64,000 nt of DNA, taken from positions 1 through 64,000 of the forward strand of contig DATJOJ010000007.1 in assembly GCA_035507035.1 (NCBI GenBank), given 5' to 3'. Both the position numbers and the translations under genes were made by a program. The notes under the pieces were generated by a model, which worked only from the letters and a program-made list of their open reading frames with translations, ran no database searches and was not told the origin of the DNA. The stretch is from DATJOJ01 sp035507035. Its GTDB lineage: Bacteria > Acidobacteriota > Terriglobia > Terriglobales > Acidobacteriaceae. Of the stretch, positions 49,637 to 58,814 are shown in pieces (position 1 is the stretch's first letter; each line of letters starts with the position of its first letter).

Positions 49637-52111
49637 TTGCGTAAATGGTTTGTGACCGCCGCGACAGTATTGTGGGGAATTTACTGCCTCCTCACGTCGA
49701 TCTACTGTCTGCTGGCCTTTCTCCCTTATACCTACGTAGCAGTGATTAAAGCTCCACCATACGAATGGATGCCGTGGTTCGCCAATCACCAGGCGCTGCT
49801 CTACTGGATTGCGGCTGGGCTGATCGCAGCCGCACATTGGCCCAACAAAAACAGCCGCGGTTTCTTTCTTATTGCTGGATTCCTGGGCGCCTTCGGTATC
49901 TATGTCTCAGCACGACCATTTTTGCCGGGCCTGCAAAATAATTGGGCGGCGTACGGCTGGAGCCTCGCAGCTTTAGCGCCACTGCTCCTTGTAGCAGGTT
50001 TTGAAATTCGGCAGATGTGGTCTTCGACGACAAGTCATTTGCGCGACTCAGGCTTTTCATATTCTCTCGGGACGGCCGTCGCGGTTGGCGTGGCCTTGTT
50101 ATACTTCGCTGCCGCGGAACTTCACGTTTGTATCGATACTCACTCACTGAGACTCAATCTGGCAACGGCGCAGCTCACCGTGTGGAGTGTCATTTCCCAT
50201 GTTTTATTCGTAGTGATTCTTCTCTCCGTTCTGAACCTTACATTGATTGCGAGTCGCAGGATGCGGTCGCCGCAACGGGTTTTTCTCGCAATCGTCGGAA
50301 CCATCACATTTGGTTTGCTTTGGAAGGTCCTGCTTGGATTTTTGAAGAGCGCGTTAACCCTGGAGGGCTGGCCGGCGCATCTTTACGCGGCAACTCTTGC
50401 GGCGGCGCTGACTTTGTCCGTTATATCGATTGGCTTGCAATTTTCTGTTTCTGATTCAATAAAGCAGCCGACGCGCGGCCAGAGGTTCGCAATCTTTGCC
50501 CTCGTCTTGAGCTTCTGCCTGGTCGCTCTGGTCTTGCCAACGGCGATCAGCGGCAGCGACTGGAACGGCGTTCTCGAAAACACCTTCACCGTGATCCTGT
50601 GGATCGTGCTGGGCGTCTTTTTTTATCGCGGGCGTCGAAGCGCAAGAAGCTATTCGTGGGTCAACATCCTTGCCGTCTTGGTGCTCAGTATCTTTGCCTA
50701 CGAGGGTCTGCAAGCAACCGAGATTTTTTGGGCGAAGCCGCTTGGCTCGACCGATGACGACGTCGCACGGGCCATGGACAGCTATGCGGCGCAGGACGCA
50801 TCGTTTCAACTGGTTCATCACTTTCTGGGCAACACTCGCGAGGAGGCTTGCGCCGACTTGTGCCGCATCCTGCGCGAAAATACCAATATCCGTGATGCGC
50901 AAGCGAAAACAGACCTTCGCTTGGTCGATCAACTCACGCCCACAACCTCCGCTCGGCCCAATATTTTCATTTTCGTGATTGATTCCATGCGGCCCGACTA
51001 CCTCGGAGCCTTCAATCCGCAAGTCGATTTTACTCCGCGGCTGGACGCCTTCGCACGCGACAGCATCGTGGTTCACAATGTTTACACTCAGTACGCCGGA
51101 ACGTCCCTTTCGGAGCCTGCCATCTGGGCAGGAGCGATGCTGCTGCATGCACACTACGTGCAACCGTTCAGCCGCGTGAATAGCCTGGAAAAACTGGCGC
51201 GAGCCGACGGATATCAGATGGTGGTGAGCTACGATGAAATTTTGCGGCAGTTGTTGTCGCCAGCCGGCAACACCATCAAACTGGACACGGACAAGAAACT
51301 GTGGAATCAACTTGAGGTCTGCTCGACCATTCGGCAGCTCGAACCCCTCTTAGCAAGCGGCTCAGCCGACAAGCAGCCGATACTGTTCTATGCGCAACCG
51401 AAGAACGTCCACCAATTTGCTCGCAATGACTTGCCCATGGCGAGCGCTGACCATTGGCGCATAAGGGAGGGCTTCAACAATCGAATCGCGCACGAAGTCT
51501 GGCAGGTGGACACTTGCCTGGGCGACTTCTTTTCGTTTCTCAAATCCCGCGGCCTGTACGACAACAGCATCATCATCGTGACTTCCGACCATGGCGATGC
51601 CACCGGTGAATTCGGACGTTTCAGTCATTCGCTCTCGATTTATCCCGAAGTCATGCGTGTTCCACTGATCGTTCACTTGCCCAAGAATATGCGCGACAGC
51701 TTCGTTTACGACGACACGCATCTTTCGGCGCTGACGGATATCACGCCGTCCCTGTACTACCTACTCGGACATCGCCCGATTCGATCGAACCCGCTTTTCG
51801 GGCATCCTCTATTCATGACGACTCGCACTGAGCTTGCTACAAATGGACGGAACGAGCTTTTTCTCGCGTCCGACGAGCGAGCGGTTTATGGATTGCTCAT
51901 GGACAATGGCAAGCTGCTTTATACGACATACGATTCCCCTGCGCGGAGTTTCTTGTTTGATCTCAAACGCGACCCTAACGCTCTGCACAACATCCTGACC
52001 TCGGCTCTCAAGCAGCAGTTTGATGACGAGATCATCGAGCATTTGCAGGGACTGGCGGATTTCTACGGCTACAAACCAGGAATGGGTTCGCTTTTGGCTG
52101 CGGCACAGTAA
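49637..52111 (+). CDS. Membrane-anchored sulfatase-fold (alkaline phosphatase superfamily) enzyme
   Basis: The 824-residue protein has an N-terminal half with about ten transmembrane helices (VTAATVLWGIYCLLTSIYCL and later segments). The periplasmic C-terminal catalytic domain starts at NIFIFVIDSMRPDYLGAF near residue 445. Metal-site blocks are FVIDSMRPD and TSDHGDATGEFG, with FSHSLSIYPEVMRVPLIVHL near residue 680. The nucleophile position reads AGTSLSEPA, lacking the CxPxR or SxPxR formylglycine motif. It therefore fits phosphoethanolamine or phosphoglycerol transferases better than sulfatases. The start is TTG 49637. The substrate is unknown and is possibly envelope glycans or lipid A. Confidence 0.82.
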   Translation: MRKWFVTAATVLWGIYCLLTSIYCLLAFLPYTYVAVIKAPPYEWMPWFANHQALLYWIAAGLIAAAHWPNKNSRGFFLIAGFLGAFGIYVSARPFLPGLQNNWAAYGWSLAALAPLLLVAGFEIRQMWSSTTSHLRDSGFSYSLGTAVAVGVALLYFAAAELHVCIDTHSLRLNLATAQLTVWSVISHVLFVVILLSVLNLTLIASRRMRSPQRVFLAIVGTITFGLLWKVLLGFLKSALTLEGWPAHLYAATLAAALTLSVISIGLQFSVSDSIKQPTRGQRFAIFALVLSFCLVALVLPTAISGSDWNGVLENTFTVILWIVLGVFFYRGRRSARSYSWVNILAVLVLSIFAYEGLQATEIFWAKPLGSTDDDVARAMDSYAAQDASFQLVHHFLGNTREEACADLCRILRENTNIRDAQAKTDLRLVDQLTPTTSARPNIFIFVIDSMRPDYLGAFNPQVDFTPRLDAFARDSIVVHNVYTQYAGTSLSEPAIWAGAMLLHAHYVQPFSRVNSLEKLARADGYQMVVSYDEILRQLLSPAGNTIKLDTDKKLWNQLEVCSTIRQLEPLLASGSADKQPILFYAQPKNVHQFARNDLPMASADHWRIREGFNNRIAHEVWQVDTCLGDFFSFLKSRGLYDNSIIIVTSDHGDATGEFGRFSHSLSIYPEVMRVPLIVHLPKNMRDSFVYDDTHLSALTDITPSLYYLLGHRPIRSNPLFGHPLFMTTRTELATNGRNELFLASDERAVYGLLMDNGKLLYTTYDSPARSFLFDLKRDPNALHNILTSALKQQFDDEIIEHLQGLADFYGYKPGMGSLLAAAQ

Positions 52112-52121
52112 AGTCTCAATC

Positions 52122-53378
52122 TCACTGGCCACCCTCTTTTGCCTTCCCCTTACCTGGAAGTCCCACCGGGTTTTCGTGTGTGCGCTCGCGAAAGCCGCCA
52201 GTCATGCCCGTCGCCAAGGTCACGCTCGATTCTCCAAATTTGTCACGGAGCCGGTCGGCGGCGGAGAGTGCTTGCCGCCATCGTTGACGGCGCTCGGCTT
52301 CGATGAGCTCGCCCTGACTTGCTTGCATGTCGAAATGCGAAGCCTGCACGCCAAGCAGTCGCACTTCCCTTCCTGCGTGCCAGTTCTTACGAAACAGGTT
52401 TCGTACCTGTTCGAAAATTTCGGTGTCGAGCTGCGTAGGTGCCGGCAGAGTGTGGGCGCGGGTGAGAGTCGTGAAATCTTTGTAGCGCAGCTTGAGCTGG
52501 ATGGTTCGGGCGTGAAAGCCAGCCTCGCGTAGTCTGCGGCCGACCATCTCCGACAGCCGCATTAAAGTCGATTCGATTTTCTCAAGGTCCGCAGTATCTT
52601 CGTTATAGGTGTGTTCGTGGCTCATCGACTTGGCATCAAGATCTGCTCCGACCGCAGTATCAAACCAGCCACCGGCATCTTCACCTCGCGCTTTGCCGGC
52701 GAGTGCGAGTCCCCACTTACCGAAGTGATCTTCGAGATAGGTATCGTCAAAACGGGCCAGATCGCCAACCCGATAAATTCCCAGCGAATTCAAATTCTTT
52801 TCTGTGACCTCCCCGACGCCGGGAATGTCGCGCACATCAAGCGGCGCCAGGAACTTGGCCTCCTGACCCGGAACGGCCCAAAGGATTCCGTGGGGCTTGG
52901 CCTTGGCCGAAGCAACTTTGGCGATCAGACGCGAAGTACCAATTCCAATGGAACAGTTCAGTTGGGTTTCAGCTTTGATTTTCTTATGCAAGTTGTGTGC
53001 GGCCGAAAAGCAGGGTCCGTGCAGACGCTCGGTGCCGCTCATGTCGAGATAGGCTTCGTCGATCGAAGCCATCTCGACCAGCGGCGAAAAGGAGCTCAGC
53101 ACCCGATGAACTCTTTCCGAACACTCGCGATAGCGCTCGGGATGTCCGTTCACAAAGATGGCATGCGGACACAGTTTGGCTGCTGTTCGCAGCGGCATGG
53201 CCGAATGCACGCCGAACTTGCGGGCTTCGTAGGAGGCGGCGGAGACGACTCCGCGTTCGTTGCGCTGGCCGCCGACAACTACGGCTTTACCCTTGAGCGA
53301 AGGATCGAAGAGTTCCTCCACGGAGACGAAGAAGGCATCCATGTCGACGTGGAAAATGGTTTGGGCCGGAGGCTGCAT
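52122..53378 (-). CDS. dinB: DNA polymerase IV (Y family)
   Basis: DinB performs translesion synthesis and makes extra mutations under stress. The 418-residue protein has the catalytic motifs IFHVDMDAFFVSVE (first Asp pair), SYEARKFGVHSAMPL and MASIDEAYLDMSG (Asp-Glu). Helix-hairpin-helix DNA binding is at VRDIPGVGEVTEKNLNSLGI, and the little-finger domain is near residues 240-350. It is about 60 residues longer than E. coli DinB, with a Gly/Lys-rich tail. No clamp-binding motif is obvious in that tail. Convergent to the sulfatase-fold gene and separated by 10 bases. Confidence 0.94.
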   Translation of the reverse strand: MQPPAQTIFHVDMDAFFVSVEELFDPSLKGKAVVVGGQRNERGVVSAASYEARKFGVHSAMPLRTAAKLCPHAIFVNGHPERYRECSERVHRVLSSFSPLVEMASIDEAYLDMSGTERLHGPCFSAAHNLHKKIKAETQLNCSIGIGTSRLIAKVASAKAKPHGILWAVPGQEAKFLAPLDVRDIPGVGEVTEKNLNSLGIYRVGDLARFDDTYLEDHFGKWGLALAGKARGEDAGGWFDTAVGADLDAKSMSHEHTYNEDTADLEKIESTLMRLSEMVGRRLREAGFHARTIQLKLRYKDFTTLTRAHTLPAPTQLDTEIFEQVRNLFRKNWHAGREVRLLGVQASHFDMQASQGELIEAERRQRWRQALSAADRLRDKFGESSVTLATGMTGGFRERTHENPVGLPGKGKAKEGGQ

Positions 53379-53451
53379 GGAAGCGCCTCCAGAATTTTAG
53401 CAGCGTGAAAGAACGGGCGGGGAGACCCGTCCTCCATCGCGCTAAGAAAAG

Positions 53452-54933
53452 TTAGACTGCTGCCAACGCCGCCGTGGGAGTGGGAGCTGTGCGCGACTGG
53501 CGAGCACGTTCATAAACACGGACATATTCCTTCGCCGAGGCGTTCCAGGAAAAGTCCTTGTTCATGCCATTGCGCATCAGGTTCCTCCACGAAGGCTGGT
53601 CGCGGAAAGCTTTCAGCGCTTCTTTAACGGTCAACAACAGTGACTCGCCGCTGTAATCGCTGAACTTGAAGCCGGTTCCGCGGCCAGTGCGTGCGTCCCA
53701 AGGCTCGATCGTATCATCGAGACCGCCAGTGGCGCGCACGACAGGCACCGTTCCATACTTCAAGCTATAGATTTGATTTAGCCCGCAAGGTTCATATTTA
53801 GAAGGCATTAAAAACATGTCACTTCCGGCTTCGATTTTGTGGGCCAGAGCGTTGTCATAGGCCACGCGCACGGCGATTTTCTGCGGAAATTGCTTCTGCA
53901 GGCGGAGGAACATTTCTTCGTATTGCCGGTCGCCGTTGCCGAGAGCGACCACGATCATGTCTTCGCGCGCCAGGCGATCCATGATTTGCGCAATGAGATC
54001 GAAGCCTTTCTGTGCGGCAAATCGCGAGACGATGCCGATGACAGGTAAACGCAGATCCGCCCCAGCAACTCCGAACGCGGCCAGCAGATCGCGCTTGCAA
54101 TCCGCCTTGCCCGACAAATCATCCGGCGAATACTTCGCCGCGATGAACTTATCGGTCTGGGGGCTCCATTCATCGTAGTCGACGCCGTTCAGAATGCCGG
54201 TTACTGTTGCTGCGCGATCGCGCAAAACACCTTCCAGTCCGAAGCCGAATTCGGTGGTCTGTATTTCCTGGCTGTATTTGCGGCTAACCGTGGTGATGAA
54301 GTCCGAATAAACCAACGCGCCTTTGAGAAAATTCACATTGCCGAAAAATTCCATCTTCGACATGGTGAACAGATCCCAAGGCAGCGAGAGCAAAGGCAAA
54401 GTATCGGGCGAAAACAAGCCCTGGTATCCCATGTTATGAATCGTAAATACTGTAGCTACGTCGCGGAACGCCGGGTCTTCCGCGTACTGCGTGCGCAGCA
54501 GGACCGGAATCAAGGCCGACTGCCAATCGTGACAATGGAAAACATGGGGCACGCCCAGGATCTTGGACGCCTCGAGCACCGCGCGTGAGAACAGCGCAAA
54601 GCGTTCGGCGTTATCGGGGAAATCGCCGGCAGAGGTGCCGTACAGAGCATCGCGATCGAAAAATGGCGGGTACTCGACAAAATAAAAGCGCACGCCCCCT
54701 TGATTGCCCGCGCTGACCACCGAGCAAAAACGATAATGATCGTCAAACGGAATCGTGATGCTTCGCACCACGGTTTGGGCATCCGTAAGTTTGGTCTGCC
54801 GGTAACGCGGCACATAGACGCTGACCTGGTGCCCAGCAGTCGCCAGTGCGCGAGGCAATGCGCCAACCACGTCGGCCAAGCCACCCGTCTTTGAAAATGG
54901 AACACATTCCGAAGCAGCAAAAGCGATATGCAT
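53452..54933 (-). CDS. glgA: Glycogen synthase (ADP-glucose type)
   Basis: GlgA extends alpha-1,4-glucan from ADP-glucose. The 493-residue GT-B protein has the hallmark SKTGGLADVVGALPRALA at residues 14-31, FHCHDWQSALIPVLLRTQYA near residue 155, GIVSRFAAQKGFDLIAQIMD near residue 300 and the C-terminal KYEPCGLNQIYSLKYGTVPV motif of the donor site. It is monocistronic, divergent from rsmA. Other glg genes are not in the window. Confidence 0.94.
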   Translation of the reverse strand: MHIAFAASECVPFSKTGGLADVVGALPRALATAGHQVSVYVPRYRQTKLTDAQTVVRSITIPFDDHYRFCSVVSAGNQGGVRFYFVEYPPFFDRDALYGTSAGDFPDNAERFALFSRAVLEASKILGVPHVFHCHDWQSALIPVLLRTQYAEDPAFRDVATVFTIHNMGYQGLFSPDTLPLLSLPWDLFTMSKMEFFGNVNFLKGALVYSDFITTVSRKYSQEIQTTEFGFGLEGVLRDRAATVTGILNGVDYDEWSPQTDKFIAAKYSPDDLSGKADCKRDLLAAFGVAGADLRLPVIGIVSRFAAQKGFDLIAQIMDRLAREDMIVVALGNGDRQYEEMFLRLQKQFPQKIAVRVAYDNALAHKIEAGSDMFLMPSKYEPCGLNQIYSLKYGTVPVVRATGGLDDTIEPWDARTGRGTGFKFSDYSGESLLLTVKEALKAFRDQPSWRNLMRNGMNKDFSWNASAKEYVRVYERARQSRTAPTPTAALAAV

Positions 54934-55045
54934 GAAAACGGCCTCCGCGCCCGCTTAAAATCCCGTCACAGGCTATGATAGAAACACCAGTTCGATGCAA
55001 AGCATTCCTGTGACGAAATATCTGTCGGGCAATTTCTTAGTGTAA

Positions 55046-55927
55046 ATGTCACAAAGAAAGAGGGTCAACGTGCCGAAGGTCTCAGCCGCGCGTCCGAAAA
55101 GAAAACCAAAACTGGGGCAACACTTCCTGATCGACGCATCCGCGGCCCAGCGCACAGCCGACGCATTGGGAGATATCTCGCAGAGTACCGTGCTCGAAAT
55201 TGGCCCCGGGCGCGGCGCTCTAACCAAACTTTTGGCCAGGCGCGCACGACGGGTCATTGCCGTCGAAACCGACCGTGTGCTTTCTGCACAATTAAGGATG
55301 CATTTTGCTCTGTCCCCTAACCTCGAAATCATCGAAGGCGACATTCTCACAGTAGATTTCAACACCCTCTTTGGCCCCAAGCCGGGCAGCACTCGACCCG
55401 GATTGAATCACGAACCCGAGCGAGCGCAGGTCGTAGGCAATATTCCTTACTTCATCACTTCCGACATTCTTTTGCGGTTATTTGAAGCGCGGAAATACTT
55501 CAATCAGATTGTTCTCATGTTACAGAAAGAAGTGGCCGACCGTCTGGCCGTAACGCCAGGAAAAAGCGAATATGGATTGCTCTCCGCCACAACGCAACTT
55601 TACGCAAAGGTTGAAAAGCTGTTCACCCTGCCGCCAAACGCGTTTTCACCGCCGCCAAAAGTGCATTCCACAGTAGTCCGGCTGACCATCGCTCCGCGGT
55701 TGGAAAACCTGCAAGTGCCGGAAAAAGGATTCATCGATTTCTTGAAGCGATCGTTCGGACAAAAGAGAAAAACCTTGTGGAACAACCTAAAAGATGAACA
55801 CAAGCCAGCGACCCTGCGCGCGGCGATGGAAAAGGCGGGCGTCAAGCCGAATACGCGGGCAGAGGCCTTGTCTCTGGAACGGATGGCGGAGTTATTCCGC
55901 GGGTTATCCAATGGAACCCGTCCGTGA
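55046..55927 (+). CDS. rsmA: 16S rRNA dimethyladenosine transferase (KsgA)
   Basis: RsmA dimethylates two adjacent adenosines near the 3' end of 16S rRNA during late 30S assembly. The 293-residue protein has KPKLGQHFLIDASAAQR and the SAM motif LEIGPGRGALTKLLARR. Further motifs are IEGDILTVDF and QVVGNIPYFITSDILLRLFE, in which NIPY is the catalytic tetrad. VHSTVVRL and a basic C-terminal domain follow. The ATG at 55046 has no ribosome site. The GTG at 55070, six bases after agaggg, is an equally likely start and would shorten it by eight residues. Confidence 0.95.
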   Translation: MSQRKRVNVPKVSAARPKRKPKLGQHFLIDASAAQRTADALGDISQSTVLEIGPGRGALTKLLARRARRVIAVETDRVLSAQLRMHFALSPNLEIIEGDILTVDFNTLFGPKPGSTRPGLNHEPERAQVVGNIPYFITSDILLRLFEARKYFNQIVLMLQKEVADRLAVTPGKSEYGLLSATTQLYAKVEKLFTLPPNAFSPPPKVHSTVVRLTIAPRLENLQVPEKGFIDFLKRSFGQKRKTLWNNLKDEHKPATLRAAMEKAGVKPNTRAEALSLERMAELFRGLSNGTRP

Positions 55928-55989
55928 GCACAGAACTCGGACCTGCTCCATTCAGGATTACAATTTAGTCGTGCGAATGAGCTAGCGGA

Positions 55990-56799
55990 ATGGAAACCGT
56001 TCGCCAACCCGCCGTGGCCGGGCGCTTTTATCCAGGGGATCGCAATGCCCTGCTGGAGGAACTGTCCTCGTACCTTTCGCCCACGGCTTCTCCTCGTCCC
56101 GCGTTAGGCTGCATCGTTCCTCATGCGGGTTACATTTATTCGGGACCGGTTGCAGGAGCAGTATTCGCCGACATCGAAGTTCCCCGGCATTGCCTGGTGC
56201 TTTGCCCGAACCACACCGGGCGGGGACGGCCGCTGGCGATTGTGAGCAGCGGCGCGTGGAATACGCCAATCGGCTCAGTAAGTATCGATTCGCAACTGGC
56301 CGATTCTTTGAAACAGCAATTTCCCCTGCTTAACGAAGACAACGAGGCCCACCGCAGCGAACACGCGATCGAAGTTGAACTGCCCTTCCTGCAGCTACGG
56401 CGGTCCCACTTCACCTTCGTGCCGATTGCTTTGGGCACCGGCCAATTCGAAGTCCTCGAAAAACTGGGAGAAGCGGTCGCCAACGTATTAAGAGCACAAA
56501 GTGAGCCGACGCTCATCATTGCGTCCAGCGACATGAACCACTATCAGAACGACGCCATCACGCGAATAAAAGATCACAAAGCCATCGATCGCATTCTGGC
56601 TCTGGACCCCCGTGGTTTGTTTGACGTGGTCACGAAGGATGACGTCAGCATGTGCGGCTACGGACCCGCCACAGTGATGCTGACCGCGGCCAAGAAGCTC
56701 GGCGCGACTTCTGCCGAACTCGTCAAGTACGCGACGTCCGGCGATGTCTCCGGCGACCGCGAAATGGTCGTCGGATACGCAGGCGTCGTAGTGCGCTGA
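55990..56799 (+). CDS. MEMO1/AmmeMemoRadiSam system protein B
   Basis: The 269-residue protein matches the Memo family related to LigB-type dioxygenases: PAVAGRFYPGDRNALLEEL, CIVPHAGYIYSGPVAGAVFA, the conserved His and Cys LCPNHTGRG, SEHAIEVELPFLQL, IIASSDMNHY and MCGYGPATVML. In bacteria it usually sits with AmmeMemoRadiSam proteins A and a radical SAM enzyme, none of which is in the window. The biochemical role is unclear. It begins 62 bases after rsmA. Confidence 0.88.
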   Translation: METVRQPAVAGRFYPGDRNALLEELSSYLSPTASPRPALGCIVPHAGYIYSGPVAGAVFADIEVPRHCLVLCPNHTGRGRPLAIVSSGAWNTPIGSVSIDSQLADSLKQQFPLLNEDNEAHRSEHAIEVELPFLQLRRSHFTFVPIALGTGQFEVLEKLGEAVANVLRAQSEPTLIIASSDMNHYQNDAITRIKDHKAIDRILALDPRGLFDVVTKDDVSMCGYGPATVMLTAAKKLGATSAELVKYATSGDVSGDREMVVGYAGVVVR

Positions 56800-56809
56800 G
56801 GCACAATTT

Positions 56810-57106
56810 TCAATCCCTGGTTTGACTAACGTTTGGTGCCGCTGCTTGCGCGTACCCATCCTCATAGCCACTCACAAACGCGACTCGATCCGATTGCGCG
56901 CTCCAGCGCCCCAAACAAGCCCGATGTTTGTTTCCTGAGCGTGCGTCCAACTTTCCTAAGAACAACCCATCACGATAGGCTGCATTAGTTGCGCGAGCAC
57001 TATCAGTCTGGCGGATTTGTCGAGTCTGCGCCGACACGCCGCTCCAAATCGTAGACAGTAATGCCAACATTATCGTGATTAAGCCCACCACTAGAGATTT
57101 CTTCAT
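56810..57106 (-). CDS. Small secreted hypothetical protein
   Basis: The 98-residue protein has a signal peptide (MKKSLVVGLITIMLALLSTI, ending near GVSAQ). A short Arg/Gly/Ala-rich mature part follows, with a GLFLGKLDARSG segment and VSGYEDGYAQAAAP at the end. It resembles small exported acidobacterial proteins with a repeated Gly/Tyr-rich core. The start ATG 57106 follows gaaggagcgaa on the coding strand. Function unknown. Confidence 0.6.
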   Translation of the reverse strand: MKKSLVVGLITIMLALLSTIWSGVSAQTRQIRQTDSARATNAAYRDGLFLGKLDARSGNKHRACLGRWSAQSDRVAFVSGYEDGYAQAAAPNVSQTRD

Positions 57107-57291
57107 TTCGCTCCTTCACCCGCGCGCCAGGAGAACCTGCCAGTGGCAGCGTGGGTTGTAAGCGATTAGAACCAATTGTCGATTTCATGAAGTCATCGCG
57201 CGGTAAAGGCTTTGTAAAATTGTTCGCTGGTTGCGGAAATGATTGGTGACATTCAGTGGCGGGAGAACATAACAACCGGGAATTACGCAGC

Positions 57292-57316
57292 AAAAAGGCG
57301 GCTCTTTCGAGCCGCC
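57292..57316 (-). terminator. Intrinsic terminator after the FecR/DUF6600 gene
   Basis: Read on the minus strand, ggcggctc, gaaa and gagccgcc form a perfect 8-bp stem with a GAAA tetraloop, followed directly by TTTTT. It lies 24 bases after the stop at 57340, an ideal Rho-independent terminator. The 185 bases beyond it, up to 57106, hold no gene that I can see. Confidence 0.9.
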
Positions 57317-57339
57317 CTTAACTCGCAAGCTGGTTAAGC

Positions 57340-58707
57340 TTAGTGGTGTCCTCCGACGCCACTGCCGCCGATATGCCCGCCGCCTCCGCTGCTACTGTGT
57401 GCAGACATCGATCCAGAGGAAGCGAACCCTCGCGATCCCAATGACGATCCGCGGGGTCCCCAAGACGAGGCACGCGGATTCCCCAAGCCGTTCTCATGCC
57501 AGGCACTCATCACCGGATCCAGATGTACGCGGCTAGTCACCAAGCCGTGCTGTGCCGCCAATCCTGAAACCTGAGCAAGGTTCTGAATGCCCCCTCGCGG
57601 AATTCCCAAACCCGCGGAGTTGGCGGGAATCTCGAGCCGGGGAGCGCTGAAGAAACCTTCTGAGACCTTTGACTGCGATCCGCGGTTGACTGCAATCACT
57701 CTTGGCCCGGGGAACATCGGGGCGCGCGGCGCAGTATAGCCGAGCGGATAACCCGCGAAGACTGGGAGCGAATAACCGCCCATCCAAGCGCCACCAGGCT
57801 GCCACATCCATCCGTAGAGAGGAACGTAGTTCCATGCGCCGTAGTTGTACGGCAGCCAGCCCCAAGGATAGGCGGACACCCATCCATAGCCGGCGCCCGA
57901 GAACGCGGTCCAAGACCCGTCCATGAAGGGATCCCAACCGGCGCCAGTGAAATACGGTTGCCACATTTGGCCATAGCCAGGCAAGTTGTACCAGTTTCCG
58001 TAGTAATTCAGATCGGAAGAGCCGTAAGCGTACGGCGAGTAGCTGGAATAGGAAGCGTCGGCGTAGCGCTGCTCATATTGATTCTGCTGCTTGTCCCAGC
58101 CGTCGAAGGGATTCTCCTCGACGTTCTTGGCCAGCTTGTAGGTGTCATCGATCAGATCAAAGCGAGCGGTGTGATTCTTGGCAACACTGACTGTCCCCGC
58201 TGGTCCTGTGACTTGCACTTCGCCGCTGAAAACTGCGACGGCAGCATCGGCATCACCGAGAGCGATTCTGAAATGCGCGGGCTGCGTGAGAGCGATTTTC
58301 TGGCGGGCAAAGTTCAGGGTGAACTCGTCTCCCTTCGTCCCGACGACATTGACATACGCCATCCCTTCCACAAGATGGACGGCCGTTACCTTGGCCCCGG
58401 AATCGCGCAGCGATAACTTGGTAACTTCAATCTCGGTCTGAGGAGCGAGACGCAGAGTGCTGTTATCCTCGAACTGCAGTTCCACCCTACCGTTGTTGCT
58501 GCGAACTTTTGTTCCCTCGGTTACCGGCAGATTCAGGAAGGCTTTTTCGTAACCTTGACCGTTGTTGCGGTCAATTTCGACGTTGCCTGCCACTTCGCTG
58601 AGCCGGACGACACGTGCCTTGGAGTCTCCGAAGGACGGAGATGCCGCGAGCAGCGTAATAAGAATCGATCCAAGGAAGAACGAAAAGATTGGTCTGGGCT
58701 TAGACAT
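57340..58707 (-). CDS. Exported FecR-domain protein with Trp/Tyr-rich DUF6600-like region
   Basis: From ATG 58707 (ribosome site tcggaggtgg) the 455-residue protein has a signal peptide (SFFLGSILITLLAASPSFG). A FecR-type domain follows (VVRLSEVAGNVEIDRNNGQG, then LRLAPQTEIEVTKLSLRDSG). A Tyr/Trp/Gly/Pro-rich region has the recurring DUF6600 pattern (YGNWYNLPGYGQMWQPY, YGWVSAYPWGWLPYNYGAW, YGWMWQPGGAWMGG). The Gly/Ser/His-rich C-terminus (SAHSSSGGGGHIGGSGVGGH) looks unstructured. FecR here is unlikely to be an anti-sigma system, because no sigma gene is adjacent. It is probably surface or periplasmic. Confidence 0.82.
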   Translation of the reverse strand: MSKPRPIFSFFLGSILITLLAASPSFGDSKARVVRLSEVAGNVEIDRNNGQGYEKAFLNLPVTEGTKVRSNNGRVELQFEDNSTLRLAPQTEIEVTKLSLRDSGAKVTAVHLVEGMAYVNVVGTKGDEFTLNFARQKIALTQPAHFRIALGDADAAVAVFSGEVQVTGPAGTVSVAKNHTARFDLIDDTYKLAKNVEENPFDGWDKQQNQYEQRYADASYSSYSPYAYGSSDLNYYGNWYNLPGYGQMWQPYFTGAGWDPFMDGSWTAFSGAGYGWVSAYPWGWLPYNYGAWNYVPLYGWMWQPGGAWMGGYSLPVFAGYPLGYTAPRAPMFPGPRVIAVNRGSQSKVSEGFFSAPRLEIPANSAGLGIPRGGIQNLAQVSGLAAQHGLVTSRVHLDPVMSAWHENGLGNPRASSWGPRGSSLGSRGFASSGSMSAHSSSGGGGHIGGSGVGGHH

Positions 58708-58814
58708 AACCCACCTCCGAGACGGCCCCTCTGTCATCATTAGAACACTTTTCAATGAAAAGTGTTGTAAAAGTCTTGTCTTTTTGAAAGCTCGATAAGC
58801 TGAGGTACCCAAAT

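Noticed and set aside
50456..51310. A 284-residue minus-strand frame across the sulfatase-fold gene
   Set aside because: No motif or start context. The plus-strand frame has transmembrane helices and catalytic blocks.
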